A DNA stretch of 64,000 nt, taken from assembly GCF_018916875.1 (NCBI RefSeq), contig NZ_JAHLNO010000019.1:434001-498000 (forward strand), in the 5' to 3' direction. Shown here piece by piece: positions 9,722 through 19,960 of the stretch. The translations under genes and the position numbers were made by a program. The stretch is from Virgibacillus proomii. GTDB taxonomy: Bacteria > Bacillota > Bacilli > Bacillales > Amphibacillaceae. Numbering within the stretch: position 1 is the stretch's first letter; each line of letters starts with the position of its first letter. The notes below the pieces were generated by a model. That model worked only from the letters and a program-made list of their open reading frames with translations. It did not search any database and was not told where the DNA came from.

Positions 9722-10106
9722 AAGATAAAAATATAACCTAATTGGTACAAATTTCGGTTTAGACTGAAGTTCTATTTAAATCATAGGATAAGATTCTAGT
9801 TTTCTTCACCTTGATCAAATATTAACTATACTTATACATCTTAAATAGGCTCCGTTATAAATTGAAATTATAAATTTTCATCTTCGTTATTCTATACCCC
9901 GGATGACCCGGTACACCTCTAAAGAAACATCTAATTGTGCTTCCTTTTTCATGCCCTGCCTCCCCTTGTGGTACATGGGTTAAGAATGATGAAATTCATT
10001 CGAGTAAGAGTTTTATTTCAGTCCTAAGTTGAGGGAGCCTTATCCAAGGAAGGTTAATCCGTTCAAAGACTTGTCAAGATTATGCAAATAAAAGATTATT
10101 TTTATC
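9722..10106. other. Intergenic stretch without a recognised feature
   Basis: No convincing reading frame, repeat or hairpin was seen here. It is AT-rich and separates the Element A tandem from the glpF promoter. Confidence 0.4.
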
Positions 10107-10135
10107 TTGACAACGTTTTCAACATCAGCTATATT
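10107..10135 (+). promoter_or_regulatory. glpF promoter overlapped by a cre (CcpA) site
   Basis: TTGACA (10107-10112), a 17-bp spacer and TATATT (10130-10135) form a good SigA promoter. The 16 bases TTGACAACGTTTTCAA (10107-10122) match the cre consensus WTGNNARCGNWWWCAW at every position and cover the -35 box. CcpA binding here would block RNA polymerase, giving catabolite repression of glycerol use. The repression is inferred from position and consensus. Confidence 0.85.
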
Positions 10136-10154
10136 TAAACATAAGTTAATTATG

Positions 10155-10233
10155 TGGCGGAGAACAGGAGACCCACACTTTTTATCATATGTTCCAATGG
10201 TGAAATATGGATAAAAAGTGTGGTCTTTTTTGT
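10155..10233 (+). promoter_or_regulatory. GlpP-type antiterminated leader with terminator upstream of glpF
   Basis: The leader contains GGCGGAGAACAGGAGACC followed by a long hairpin (CCACACTTTTTATC 10173-10186 with GATAAAAAGTGTGG 10210-10223) and TCTTTTTTG. The layout resembles the B. subtilis glpFK leader, where GlpP with glycerol-3-phosphate allows read-through. It lies between the promoter and glpF. GlpP itself is not in this window. Confidence 0.8.
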
Positions 10234-10274
10234 TTGCTCATAATTAATCAAACTGATACAAAGGGGTGTTACAT

Positions 10275-11111
10275 ATGGCAGAATCTGAATTTCTGGCTGA
10301 GTTAATTGGTACAATGATTTTGATTATCCTTGGTGGCGGCGTTGTAGGCGGGGTAACATTAAAATCATCCAAAGCTGAAGGCGCAGGCTGGATAGTTATT
10401 ACGATTGGCTGGGGACTTGCGGTCACGTTTGGAGTATATGCGGTTGGCAATTATTCTCCTGCTCATATTAATCCGGCTGTAACGATTGGATTTGCTGCTA
10501 TTGGCGAATTTCCATGGTCGAAAGTACCGATGTATGTTACTGCACAAATAATTGGAGCGATTATTGGGGCAGCGATTGTCTTTTTAAATTATCTAGCCCA
10601 TTGGAGAAAAACAAAAGACCAAGCAACAAAGCTCGGAGTGTTTGCAACGATCCCAGCCATTCGTAGTCCATTAGCCAATTTATTATCGGAAATTGTTGGT
10701 ACGTTCATTCTCGTTATGGGATTATTGTTTATTGGGGCAAATGAATTTACAGAAGGTTTAAACCCAATTGTTGTCGGGGTATTAATTATAGCAATAGGCA
10801 TGTCTTTAGGAGGGCCAACTGGATATGCAATTAATCCTGCTCGGGATCTTGGACCGCGAATTGCTCATGCAATACTTCCAATATCCGGAAAAGGAAGTTC
10901 CGATTGGGGCTATTCTTGGGTGCCGATTGTTGGACCCATTATCGGAGGAATTTATGGAGCCTTTTTTTATGATGCATTGTTCGTAGGGGAGTTGACCATT
11001 GGATTTTGGCTGTTAAGTGGGATAATTGCTGTTCTTATTTTAGGGGCACTGAGTGTAGAATTAAAGAATAAGGGAGATAATTCTGCTAAATTAAAGAATG
11101 AAATTATTTAG
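10275..11111 (+). CDS. glpF: Glycerol uptake facilitator
   Basis: A 278-residue channel of the MIP (aquaporin) family letting glycerol cross the membrane by diffusion. Both pore half-helices are seen: HINPAVTIG near residue 63 and INPARDLGPR near residue 191. The aspartate after the second NPAR is typical of glycerol facilitators rather than water channels. Six hydrophobic segments are present. ATG 10275 is chosen because AAAGGGGTG lies 7-8 bases upstream; an in-frame GTG nine bases earlier overlaps that ribosome site. glpK begins 12 bp downstream, so uptake and phosphorylation are co-expressed. Regulation is by the cre-covered promoter and the leader terminator just upstream. Confidence 0.95.
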   Translation: MAESEFLAELIGTMILIILGGGVVGGVTLKSSKAEGAGWIVITIGWGLAVTFGVYAVGNYSPAHINPAVTIGFAAIGEFPWSKVPMYVTAQIIGAIIGAAIVFLNYLAHWRKTKDQATKLGVFATIPAIRSPLANLLSEIVGTFILVMGLLFIGANEFTEGLNPIVVGVLIIAIGMSLGGPTGYAINPARDLGPRIAHAILPISGKGSSDWGYSWVPIVGPIIGGIYGAFFYDALFVGELTIGFWLLSGIIAVLILGALSVELKNKGDNSAKLKNEII

Positions 11112-12620
<1,509 letters not shown>

Positions 12621-12635
12621 GCAGGCGAAGAAAAT

Positions 12636-12678
12636 AGAGGTCATGATTATCTTAAGGAGGTAGGAGTGACCTCTTTTT
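12636..12678 (+). terminator. Terminator after glpK
   Basis: AGAGGTCA (12636-12643) and TGACCTCT (12667-12674) pair, followed by a T run. It lies between glpK and dhaK, so the dha genes need their own promoter or read-through. No clear promoter is visible in the 45 bp before dhaK. Confidence 0.8.
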
Positions 12679-12725
12679 ATTCTTAAGCCAAAATACAATA
12701 CAATAGGGTTAAGGAGGAATGTAGT

Positions 12726-13721
12726 ATGAAAAAAATCATTAATAAACCAGATGAAGTTGTTCAGGATATGGTACAAGGCTTAATTGCTGCCTATCCGTCC
12801 CAGTTGAAACTCATCCCTGAGACATTGGCTATTGCAAGGAAGGATGCACCCGTTCAAGGAAAGGTTGGATTAGTTAGCGGCGGAGGAAGCGGTCATGAAC
12901 CAGCACATGCAGGTTATATCGGTGAAGGGATGCTAGATGTTGCTGTCGCTGGCGAGGTATTTACTTCCCCAACACCAGATCAAGTCTTAGAAGGAATAAA
13001 AGCAGCAGATGGAGGAAAAGGAGTATTTCTAGTTATTAAAAATTATACAGGAGATGTTCTTAATTTTGAAATGGCTGCTGAGCTTGCAGAAGCAGAAGGC
13101 ATTGAAGTAGAAAAGGTTGTCGTAAATGATGATGTTGCCGTAGAGGATAGTTCATTCACCACTGGCAGAAGGGGAATTGCCGGAACAGTACTTGTCCATA
13201 AAATAGCTGGTGCTATGGCTGAAAGTGGAGCCACACTTCAGGAAATAAAGCGAGTTGCTGATAAAGTAGTTGCTAACGTACGTTCCATGGGAATGGCGCT
13301 AACATCCGGAACCGTACCGGCAGCGGGCAAACCAAGCTTTCAATTAGCTGAAAATGAGATGGAGATTGGAATAGGGATCCATGGTGAACCAGGTATTGAA
13401 CGAAAGCCGATAGCATCCGCTGATGAAATTGCGACTGAATTAGTTGAACGAATTTTGGCAGATATGGAAATACCAAAAGGTCAGGAAGTAGCAGTGATGG
13501 TAAACGGTCTGGGTGCTACTCCGGAAATGGAACTATATATTGTAAATAAAAAAGTGCAACAAATACTAAAAGAAAATGGATTACACGTATATAGAACGTT
13601 TGTTGGTGAATATATGACATCATTAGAAATGGCGGGCTGTTCCGTAACGGTATTACAGCTTGATGATGAACTAAAGACATTGCTTAATGCCCCATGCAGT
13701 GCACCTGCTTTTCGAAATTAG
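12726..13721 (+). CDS. dhaK: PTS-dependent dihydroxyacetone kinase, substrate-binding subunit DhaK
   Basis: A 331-residue subunit that binds dihydroxyacetone as a hemiaminal on a histidine. The glycine-rich SGGGSGHEPAHAGYIG (about 51-66) and GIGIHGEPGIER (covalent His near 219) are clear. Family length is about 330. AAGGAGGAA precedes ATG 12726. The complex DhaK-DhaL-DhaM moves phosphate from the PTS (HPr to DhaM to ADP on DhaL) onto dihydroxyacetone, giving dihydroxyacetone phosphate for glycolysis. All three genes are in order here, directly behind glpFK, suggesting that glycerol or dihydroxyacetone is a regular carbon source. Confidence 0.96.
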   Translation: MKKIINKPDEVVQDMVQGLIAAYPSQLKLIPETLAIARKDAPVQGKVGLVSGGGSGHEPAHAGYIGEGMLDVAVAGEVFTSPTPDQVLEGIKAADGGKGVFLVIKNYTGDVLNFEMAAELAEAEGIEVEKVVVNDDVAVEDSSFTTGRRGIAGTVLVHKIAGAMAESGATLQEIKRVADKVVANVRSMGMALTSGTVPAAGKPSFQLAENEMEIGIGIHGEPGIERKPIASADEIATELVERILADMEIPKGQEVAVMVNGLGATPEMELYIVNKKVQQILKENGLHVYRTFVGEYMTSLEMAGCSVTVLQLDDELKTLLNAPCSAPAFRN

Positions 13722-13732
13722 GAGGAATTACA

Positions 13733-14359
13733 ATGCAATTGGATGTAAAAAAAACAATCGAATGGTTGCAATTAGCTAATACTAAAATACAGGAAAAAAA
13801 AGATTATTTAACTAGCCTTGATCAGCCAATTGGAGATGGCGATCATGGGATTAATATGGCAAGGGGTTTTAAAGAAGTAGAGGCTAAAATAAGTGGTAAA
13901 GATTATAAAGATATATCGGAGCTTTTGAAAGATGTAGCCATGACACTAATGGCAAAAGTTGGTGGTGCTTCAGGGCCTTTATTCGGAACAGCGTTTTTAA
14001 AATTATCTACATCTATTAAAGGGGAAGCAACAATAGATGCAAAGCAATTTGCAAGTGCTTTAGATGCTGCGGTTACTGGCTTGAAACAGCGTGGAAAAGC
14101 AGAAGAAGGCGAAAAAACGATGATTGACATGTGGGCACCAATTACTAAACTATTTCAACAAGAAGAGGGCATTACTGCTGATAAAGTGGTAGATACCGCT
14201 AAAATGGCGTTGGAAAAAACGAAGGAAATGAAAGCAACAAAAGGAAGAGCGGCATATTTTAAGGAAAAATCGGTAGGTCATCAAGATCCTGGCGCAGCTT
14301 CAAGCTATTATATTTTTGAAGCTCTAGCAGAAATTTGGAAAGGAGACAGCAAAGCGTGA
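13733..14359 (+). CDS. dhaL: Dihydroxyacetone kinase, ADP-binding subunit DhaL
   Basis: A 208-residue helical-barrel subunit holding a tightly bound ADP that is re-phosphorylated by DhaM. The Mg-binding motif PIGDGDHGIN (about residues 30-39) and the nucleotide-site GGASGPLFGTAFLK are visible, with DPGAASSY near the C-terminus. ATG 13733 is preferred because AGGAGGAATTACA lies directly before it; an upstream in-frame TTG lies inside dhaK without a ribosome site. The gene starts 11 bp after dhaK and its stop overlaps the start of dhaM, as expected for stoichiometric subunits. Confidence 0.95.
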   Translation: MQLDVKKTIEWLQLANTKIQEKKDYLTSLDQPIGDGDHGINMARGFKEVEAKISGKDYKDISELLKDVAMTLMAKVGGASGPLFGTAFLKLSTSIKGEATIDAKQFASALDAAVTGLKQRGKAEEGEKTMIDMWAPITKLFQQEEGITADKVVDTAKMALEKTKEMKATKGRAAYFKEKSVGHQDPGAASSYYIFEALAEIWKGDSKA

Positions 14360-14739
14360 GCTACGTAGGCATTGTACTTATTTCCCATAGTGCTAAAATT
14401 GCAGAAGGAACAAAAGAATTAATTCTTCAAGTAATGAAGGATATACCAATTGAAACAGCCGGTGGAACAGATGAAAACGAAATTGGGACAAGTATTGAAA
14501 AAATATCTGCGGCTATTGATCAAGCAAATCAAGGTATGGGCGTACTGTTATTTTATGATCTCGGTAGTGCAAAAATGAATGCAGAAATGGCGATAGAATT
14601 GGCAGAACGAGATGATGTAAAATTAGTGGAAGCACCAATTGTGGAAGGATCGTATGTGGCAGCAGTTGAATCCGGAATGGGAAAACAGCTTGCAGATGTC
14701 TATGATGCGGTTATCCGTTCATTTCCTGAAAAAAAATAA
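14356..14739 (+). CDS. dhaM: Dihydroxyacetone kinase phosphotransfer subunit DhaM (EIIA-Man-like domain)
   Basis: A 127-residue protein starting at GTG 14356, overlapping the dhaL stop codon, with AAAGGAG about 10 bases upstream. The phosphorylated histidine is in LISHSAKIAEG (His 11). This is the short, single-domain form; the E. coli version carries extra HPr- and EI-like domains that are absent here, so phosphate must come from the general HPr. The second half shows the EIIA-Man signature FYDLGSAKMNAEMA. A strong terminator follows, closing the dha block. Confidence 0.93.
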   Translation: MSYVGIVLISHSAKIAEGTKELILQVMKDIPIETAGGTDENEIGTSIEKISAAIDQANQGMGVLLFYDLGSAKMNAEMAIELAERDDVKLVEAPIVEGSYVAAVESGMGKQLADVYDAVIRSFPEKK

Positions 14740-14747
14740 CAACGTAG

Positions 14748-14780
14748 AAGCCCTCTAGACTGTTGCTAAGAGGGCTTTTT
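14748..14780 (+). terminator. Terminator after dhaM
   Basis: AAGCCCTCT (14748-14756) pairs with AGAGGGCTT (14769-14777), followed by TTT, just past the dhaM stop. Confidence 0.88.
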
Positions 14781-14937
14781 GAATGTGAAAAGGAGCACGA
14801 AGCCAGAACGCTTTGACAATCGAGATAGAGCATCGTAAAGTTGAGTTAAGCCAGCTCGTCATGAAGTTGAATTTTGAATCAGAACATACACAATTGTTCG
14901 GCGGTTGATAGTTTAGTACCTAACAGTTAGATCATTT

Positions 14938-16395
14938 TTAAGCTGCACCGGCTCCTGGATTGACTGGGATGTTTTCTTCAATTTGCATATTATTTTTCGT
15001 GTTTTGCTGTGCATATTTATAAAATAATGCAATAATTCCTATAGTCATAACAGCACTAAGAATATAGGTTATATTCATCGGTAATCGAAAACCAATTTCC
15101 GCATTAAGGATATATGCTGTCGTTACATAGGTCATAAAAATACCTGGAAGCATTGCGATCCAATAATTCTTTTTAGCAATAAAGAGGTACATGGAAGCTA
15201 CCCATAATGCAATTACTGCCAGGGATTGATTTGCCCAAGAGAAATATCGCCAAAGTAATGTGAAATCCATATTGGTTAAGATAACGGAAATCGTAAATAA
15301 CGGTAAAGCAATAATTAAGCGCTTAGCAATCTTACTTTGGGAAATATTAAAATAATCAGCTATAATCATGCGAGCACTGCGGAATGCTGTATCTCCTGAT
15401 GATAATGGAAGAAAGATAACGGACATAACGAGTACAGTACCTAAAATAGATCCGAGCATCATTGTACCGACTTCGCTTACAATTCCTCCTGTTCCAATCG
15501 TTTGAATCAATTCATTTAACGTAACCGTTTCGCCAAATAAACTCATTGCTGCTGCAGCCCAAACCATAGCAATAATTCCCTCTACAATCATCATGCCATA
15601 GAAAATACTTCGTGCTTCTTTTTCATTTTTTGTTGTTCTGGAAATAATTGGTGACTGGGTTGCATGAAAGCCAGATAAAGCACCACAGGAGATAACTAAA
15701 AATAATAGCGGAAATACTGGAGTATTCTCTGGATGCATATTTGTTATGGAAATTTCAGGAATGGGAGCTTGATTAATTACAAGACTAACCCCTAATGAAA
15801 GTGTACCAACAAGCAAAAAGATACCGAAAATCGGAAAAAGTTTACCAATGATTTTATCTATAGGTAACATAGTTGATAAAATATAATATCCAAAAATGAT
15901 AGTGATGAGAGTAACTAATGCAATAGAACCGTTAAATAAATCAAAAATTAAACTTGCGGATGAACTAACAAAAACAGTACCAACTAATAATAGTAAGATT
16001 ACTGAAAACAGATTAACTAAATGCTTCATATATTTTCCTAAAAACTTTCCAGCCAGTTGTGGAAGATGTGCTCCTCCATTACGGATGGAAATCATGCCGG
16101 TCAAGTAATCATGAACGGCTCCTGCAAAAATACAACCGAGGACAATCCAAAGAAAGGCTACAGGTCCATACAATGCCCCCATTATTGGACCGAATATGGG
16201 ACCAACTCCCGCAATACTGATTAATTCAATCATCGCATTTTTTCGTTTAGGCAATGGAAGATAGTCAACACCATCATGCTTTGTTATAGCAGGAGTAGGG
16301 CGATCAGGTTTTATTCCAAAAACTTTTTCAATAAACTTACCATATGTGAAATAACCTACAATTAATAATATAATACCTCCTATAAATGTAAACAT
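14938..16395 (-). CDS. CstA-family carbon starvation / pyruvate-type transporter
   Basis: A 485-residue membrane protein with a dozen or more hydrophobic segments. The N-terminus (YGKFIEKVFGIKPDRPTPA) and the strongly conserved IAGVGPIFGPIMGALYGP and AGAVHDYLTGMISIRNGG motifs mark the CstA family. It is shorter than E. coli CstA or BtsT (about 700) because the C-terminal extension is missing. The start ATG follows AGAGAGGAG. Characterised relatives take up peptides or pyruvate, and BtsT is switched on by a LytS/LytTR-type pair. Such a pair is encoded next to it on the same strand (17315-19791), so pyruvate is a reasonable candidate substrate by analogy. About 900 bp of repeat-bearing DNA separates them. 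Confidence 0.85.
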   Translation of the reverse strand: MFTFIGGIILLIVGYFTYGKFIEKVFGIKPDRPTPAITKHDGVDYLPLPKRKNAMIELISIAGVGPIFGPIMGALYGPVAFLWIVLGCIFAGAVHDYLTGMISIRNGGAHLPQLAGKFLGKYMKHLVNLFSVILLLLVGTVFVSSSASLIFDLFNGSIALVTLITIIFGYYILSTMLPIDKIIGKLFPIFGIFLLVGTLSLGVSLVINQAPIPEISITNMHPENTPVFPLLFLVISCGALSGFHATQSPIISRTTKNEKEARSIFYGMMIVEGIIAMVWAAAAMSLFGETVTLNELIQTIGTGGIVSEVGTMMLGSILGTVLVMSVIFLPLSSGDTAFRSARMIIADYFNISQSKIAKRLIIALPLFTISVILTNMDFTLLWRYFSWANQSLAVIALWVASMYLFIAKKNYWIAMLPGIFMTYVTTAYILNAEIGFRLPMNITYILSAVMTIGIIALFYKYAQQNTKNNMQIEENIPVNPGAGAA

Positions 16396-16928
16396 ATAAA
16401 TACTCCTCTCTATATGAATTCGTTTACATATTTAATGTAATATGAAGTCGCTTTAAAAAGAGAGATTTTAGATAAGATGTTTTTTTTAGGAACTAACATG
16501 CAAAAAAGTGAGGATGAAAAGAAATCAAATAAGTTGATTTGAGGAAACTTGCAGAATGGCGGAGTTAGCAAAAACAGATGAAACCGAATTGAAAACTGAT
16601 AAATTAGATAACTATAAATCGGAACCCGATAAAGCAAATAATTTTCAAGTTTATGAAGAAAAGGGCAAACTTTGATGGAGGCAAAGATTATAGGATAGGA
16701 GAAAAAGTAATAAATATAATAGTAGTCCTATCTAAAGTGAAGAAGCTTTTAGAAAAATCCCTAAATTCGTGTGAGAGATACGAAGTAAAAGAATAAACTC
16801 CTAACTAGCGAAAGTAAGGTAGTGGCTAGAGCGCTCAGAACCGAGCAGAAGCCCAAAAGCTAGAAATAGCTTGAAGAACCAGCTCATCATAAGAAAAAGT
16901 ACTAAATCAATATTTGAGTGTTTGTTCC

Positions 16929-17199
16929 ACTATAGGAAAGTATCAAATTTTATGGTTTATCCCGCATGTAAGGTGCCGTAAGATTCCCACTTCAAGAGCC
17001 TTTAGTTGATACAAAGGGTCAAAGTGGGAGAAAACGGCACTAAATGCCCGATTGGTTCAAGGGCCTTTAGGTCATACCCTTGTGGTACTAACATTCAGTA
17101 GGAGAGGGAAGAAAACTCCTACTGAATGGAGTTTCACTTTATAGTATAAGAAAAACTACAGCTTTCGCTAAAGACTTGGCGACAAGCCAAGTTTTTCTA
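16929..17199 (+). repeat. Repeat B, copy B1, interrupted by Element A5
   Basis: The left part (16929-16960, ACTATAGGAAAG to GGTTTAT) and right part (17143-17199, AGTATAAGAAAAACTAC to TTTTTCT) join into the same sequence as the uninterrupted copies at 25469, 35895, 40840 and 46397. The right part ends in the hairpin ACTTGGC/GCCAAGT plus T run. The split falls exactly after TTTAT. Confidence 0.9.
16961..17142 (+). repeat. Element A, copy A5, inserted in Repeat B
   Basis: It begins CCCGCATGTAAGG and ends TTTCACTTTAT. Stem one is GGTGCCGT/ACGGCACT and stem two CCCACTT/AAGTGGG. The GCCCGATTGGTTCAAGGGC hairpin and terminal hairpin ATTCAGTAGGAG/CTCCTACTGAAT are present. It sits after TTTAT of Repeat B with nothing else gained or lost. 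Confidence 0.93.
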
Positions 17200-17314
17200 T
17201 AATATACCTTTAAATTCGGTGCTCTTTACATAAGTATAAAGAGCCGCCCGATACATCAATATATTGAACAACTCCTGTAATGATACGACCTGTACTCTAG
17301 TCTTAGCTTATTAA

Positions 17315-18043
17315 TTAAAGTTCCAAGCGTTCGCGTAAACCTTTCACGTAATTACGACTAACCGGGAGAAGTTCTTCGTTTCCTTGTATTTTTAAATTAT
17401 AGGCACCGTTAAACCAAGGTGTTATTTGACTGACATGATTTAAATTAATGAGATAGCTTTTATGAATACGAAAAAAACCAAACGGGATCAATTTTGATTC
17501 TAAATCTTTTAACGTTTTTTTAGTAAAAAATGTTTTAGAAACAGTCATAATTTTTACTTGTTTCTCTTCACTTTGAATATATAATATATCATTTGGTTCA
17601 AGGTATATTACACCATCTTCATTTTCGATACCTAGTTTATTTGCCGTTTCTTGTTCTTTTTTCACTTCACCGTACACTATCTTTTCAATACGCATAATTG
17701 TTTGAGCAAGTTGATTTTCATCATACGGTTTTAATAAATAATCAACTGCTTCAAAGCGAAAAGCTTGTACAGCAAATTGCGAATATGCGGTAGCAAAAAC
17801 TAATAATGGTCGTATTTTAAGTTCCATTAAAGATTCAGCTGCTTCCATACCATTCATCCCCGGCATTTCTACATCTAAGAATACAAGGTCAGGCTTTTTT
17901 TTCATTGCCTCCATAATACAGGCCTCACCTGAGTTTGCTTCACCGATAACTTGAATAGATGGATGGGACCCTAGTAAATAGATTAGCTCTTCACGGTTTA
18001 ATTTTTCATCATCAACAACTATCGTACGTATAACCGCTTGCAT
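17315..18043 (-). CDS. lytT: LytTR-family response regulator
   Basis: A 242-residue regulator with an N-terminal receiver domain (acidic pair DDEK near residues 11-14, phosphoryl-acceptor Asp in VFLDVEMPGMNG near residue 56, Lys in LLKPYDEN) and a C-terminal LytTR DNA-binding domain (about 140-242: IHKSYLINLNHV, LPVSRNYVKGLRERL). It overlaps the kinase gene stop by one base. In B. subtilis and related bacteria LytT with LytS controls pyruvate uptake or murein hydrolase-related genes. With a CstA-type transporter gene next door, control of that transporter is the likely role here. The gene name reflects family membership. Confidence 0.9.
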   Translation of the reverse strand: MQAVIRTIVVDDEKLNREELIYLLGSHPSIQVIGEANSGEACIMEAMKKKPDLVFLDVEMPGMNGMEAAESLMELKIRPLLVFATAYSQFAVQAFRFEAVDYLLKPYDENQLAQTIMRIEKIVYGEVKKEQETANKLGIENEDGVIYLEPNDILYIQSEEKQVKIMTVSKTFFTKKTLKDLESKLIPFGFFRIHKSYLINLNHVSQITPWFNGAYNLKIQGNEELLPVSRNYVKGLRERLEL

Positions 18044-19791
18044 TATTTTTCCTCCGTTTCACGATCTTTTGCCGGTATGATAAAACTGACCTCTGTTCCT
18101 TCGCCTAAATTACTATGAATTTGCAGCTTTGCTTGTTCGCCAAACTTCATATCCAGTCGACGATTAATATTATATAACGCCATACCTGTTCCGGACTTGG
18201 AATGTATAACATGGCTACCAATTTGCTTTATATATGCTGGATCCATTCCTTTTCCATTATCTATAATAGAAATATGGATCTGTTTATGTTTCCTTTTCAC
18301 TTGTATCTCAATATGACAATTCGTTGCTTTATCTTTTAGTCCATGCTTCATAGCATTTTCGACAATTGGCTGTAAAATTAATGGAGGAATAGTTTCTTGT
18401 AAACAGCTCTCGTCAATATTGTAATCAACATGAAGCCGATCATAAAATCGTGTTAATTCAATATCTAAATATGCCTGAACATGTTTTAATTCCTGCTCAA
18501 TCGTAGTTTCTTTATCTGTGGTTACGGTTAAGTTATTTCGTAAAAAATTGGATAACGATACGAGTAATTTGCGTGCTTTCATTGGATCGATTCGAATAAG
18601 TGATGTAATCGTATTTAATGTGTTAAATAGAAAATGTGGTCTAATTTGTGCTTGTAATGCATTAATTTCGGATTCTCTTGCTAATTGTAACGCCTGTTCA
18701 GCTCGAGCAATTTCAAGTTGATTGCTTAACAGCTTCGCAAGACCTGACACCATTTCCTTAACCACAGTGTTAATCTCATTTTTAGAATGATAATAAAATT
18801 TGAGTGTACCGATTGTTTTTTCGCGTTGCTTTAACGGGGCGATAACTACAGCTTTAAGCGGACAATCTTCATGGCTGCAATGGATCTGTTCTAAAGCTGC
18901 AAAGGTAAGCTTTCCTGATCGAATCGTGTCGCGAGTAACTTGGGTTTGGATACTGCTAGCTTGTGTGTGATGTTCATCTCCTAAGCCAACGTGAGCAAGA
19001 ATTTCTTTATCATCTGTCATCGAAACGGCAATTGCATTCATCTCTCGATATAAAATGTTGCAAACAGCTTGAGCAGTATGATAGTCCAACCCCTTTCGCA
19101 AATGGGCTAATGTCTTATCCGCGATACGTAATGTCAACTGAGCTTGGTGTGCACTTATTCTATCCTTTTCACTGGCAACCATTTGAATGATCAGTATAAA
19201 TAAAGCTCCACCGAGTCCGTTTGCAAGTACCATAGGAAGTCCAATTACTTCTACAAGCGGAATGTTTTTTTCAAAAGGTCTTGATAATAAAAGAATTAGT
19301 AGCATCTGAATGATTTCAGCTGAAGCCGTAATCGTAAATACTTTTGGCAAGGAATTATAGCTTTGTTTTTTATGGAAATAACCTGAAAAAACACCGGCAA
19401 TGATCGTTGCAAGTCCACAACTTAATGCCGTATAGCCACCGAGCATAAAACGATGGACGCCTGCAATAACTCCCGCACCGAATCCGATTTTATAACCACC
19501 AAGTAGTCCCGCCACTACTACACCAATTACTCTAAAATTAGCAATTGCTTCATCTGGTTCAATACCTATTTGCCAACGCTCAATATCCGAAGTTGCTGAA
19601 TTAAAAATAAGTCCAGTATACGTTCCAATGATCCCAAACAAACCAAAGAATAGCATGGCCTTATATTGTTGACTGTGGCTTAATGTACGTGGAGACATCA
19701 AATTACGAAAGAACCGAAATCTTGTTAATAAAAAGGCGAGCATAACAATGATACCGAGTCTTTCTAGCATCAAAACCAAAAGATCAAACAT
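18043..19791 (-). CDS. lytS: LytS-family sensor histidine kinase
   Basis: A 582-residue membrane kinase. The start is placed at ATG 19791 (MFDLLVLMLERLG, the usual LytS start), preceded by AAGAGGT; the frame is open 20 codons further but without a ribosome site. The N-terminal 5TM-LYT sensor domain (about 1-215) has conserved NFRVIGVVVAGLLGG and GGYTALSCGLATIIAG stretches. A GAF-like domain follows (about 220-365), then the LytS-type H-box QIRPHFLFNTLNTI (His near 385) and a HATPase domain with PLILQPIVENAMKHG and DNGKGM. The phosphorelay partner is the LytTR protein encoded directly downstream. Relatives sense extracellular pyruvate, but the ligand here is inferred. Confidence 0.92.
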   Translation of the reverse strand: MFDLLVLMLERLGIIVMLAFLLTRFRFFRNLMSPRTLSHSQQYKAMLFFGLFGIIGTYTGLIFNSATSDIERWQIGIEPDEAIANFRVIGVVVAGLLGGYKIGFGAGVIAGVHRFMLGGYTALSCGLATIIAGVFSGYFHKKQSYNSLPKVFTITASAEIIQMLLILLLSRPFEKNIPLVEVIGLPMVLANGLGGALFILIIQMVASEKDRISAHQAQLTLRIADKTLAHLRKGLDYHTAQAVCNILYREMNAIAVSMTDDKEILAHVGLGDEHHTQASSIQTQVTRDTIRSGKLTFAALEQIHCSHEDCPLKAVVIAPLKQREKTIGTLKFYYHSKNEINTVVKEMVSGLAKLLSNQLEIARAEQALQLARESEINALQAQIRPHFLFNTLNTITSLIRIDPMKARKLLVSLSNFLRNNLTVTTDKETTIEQELKHVQAYLDIELTRFYDRLHVDYNIDESCLQETIPPLILQPIVENAMKHGLKDKATNCHIEIQVKRKHKQIHISIIDNGKGMDPAYIKQIGSHVIHSKSGTGMALYNINRRLDMKFGEQAKLQIHSNLGEGTEVSFIIPAKDRETEEK

Positions 19792-19960
19792 AAGATAACC
19801 TCTTTTCCATACGATTTGCTTGGTAATGTTATTGATATCACAATCTAGCATAGAAAACTTTACCTGAAAAATGCCATGTATACCATGTTAAACAGACACT
19901 GTCCTTGAAGCATAGCACTCTATTAAAAATCTCGATGTCATAACAAGGACAGTTGAAAGC

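Noticed and set aside
9536..9736. Reading frame of 66 codons
   Set aside because: It lies wholly inside the tandem Element A copies A3 and A4 and repeats with them.
16410..16637. 75-codon minus-strand frame before the CstA-type gene
   Set aside because: Low-complexity, no ribosome site, and overlaps the expected promoter region of the CstA-type gene.
16556..16675. 39-codon hydrophilic frame (MAELAKTDETELKTDKLDNY...)
   Set aside because: No ribosome site, no recognised family, in a repeat-rich gap; not strong enough to list.
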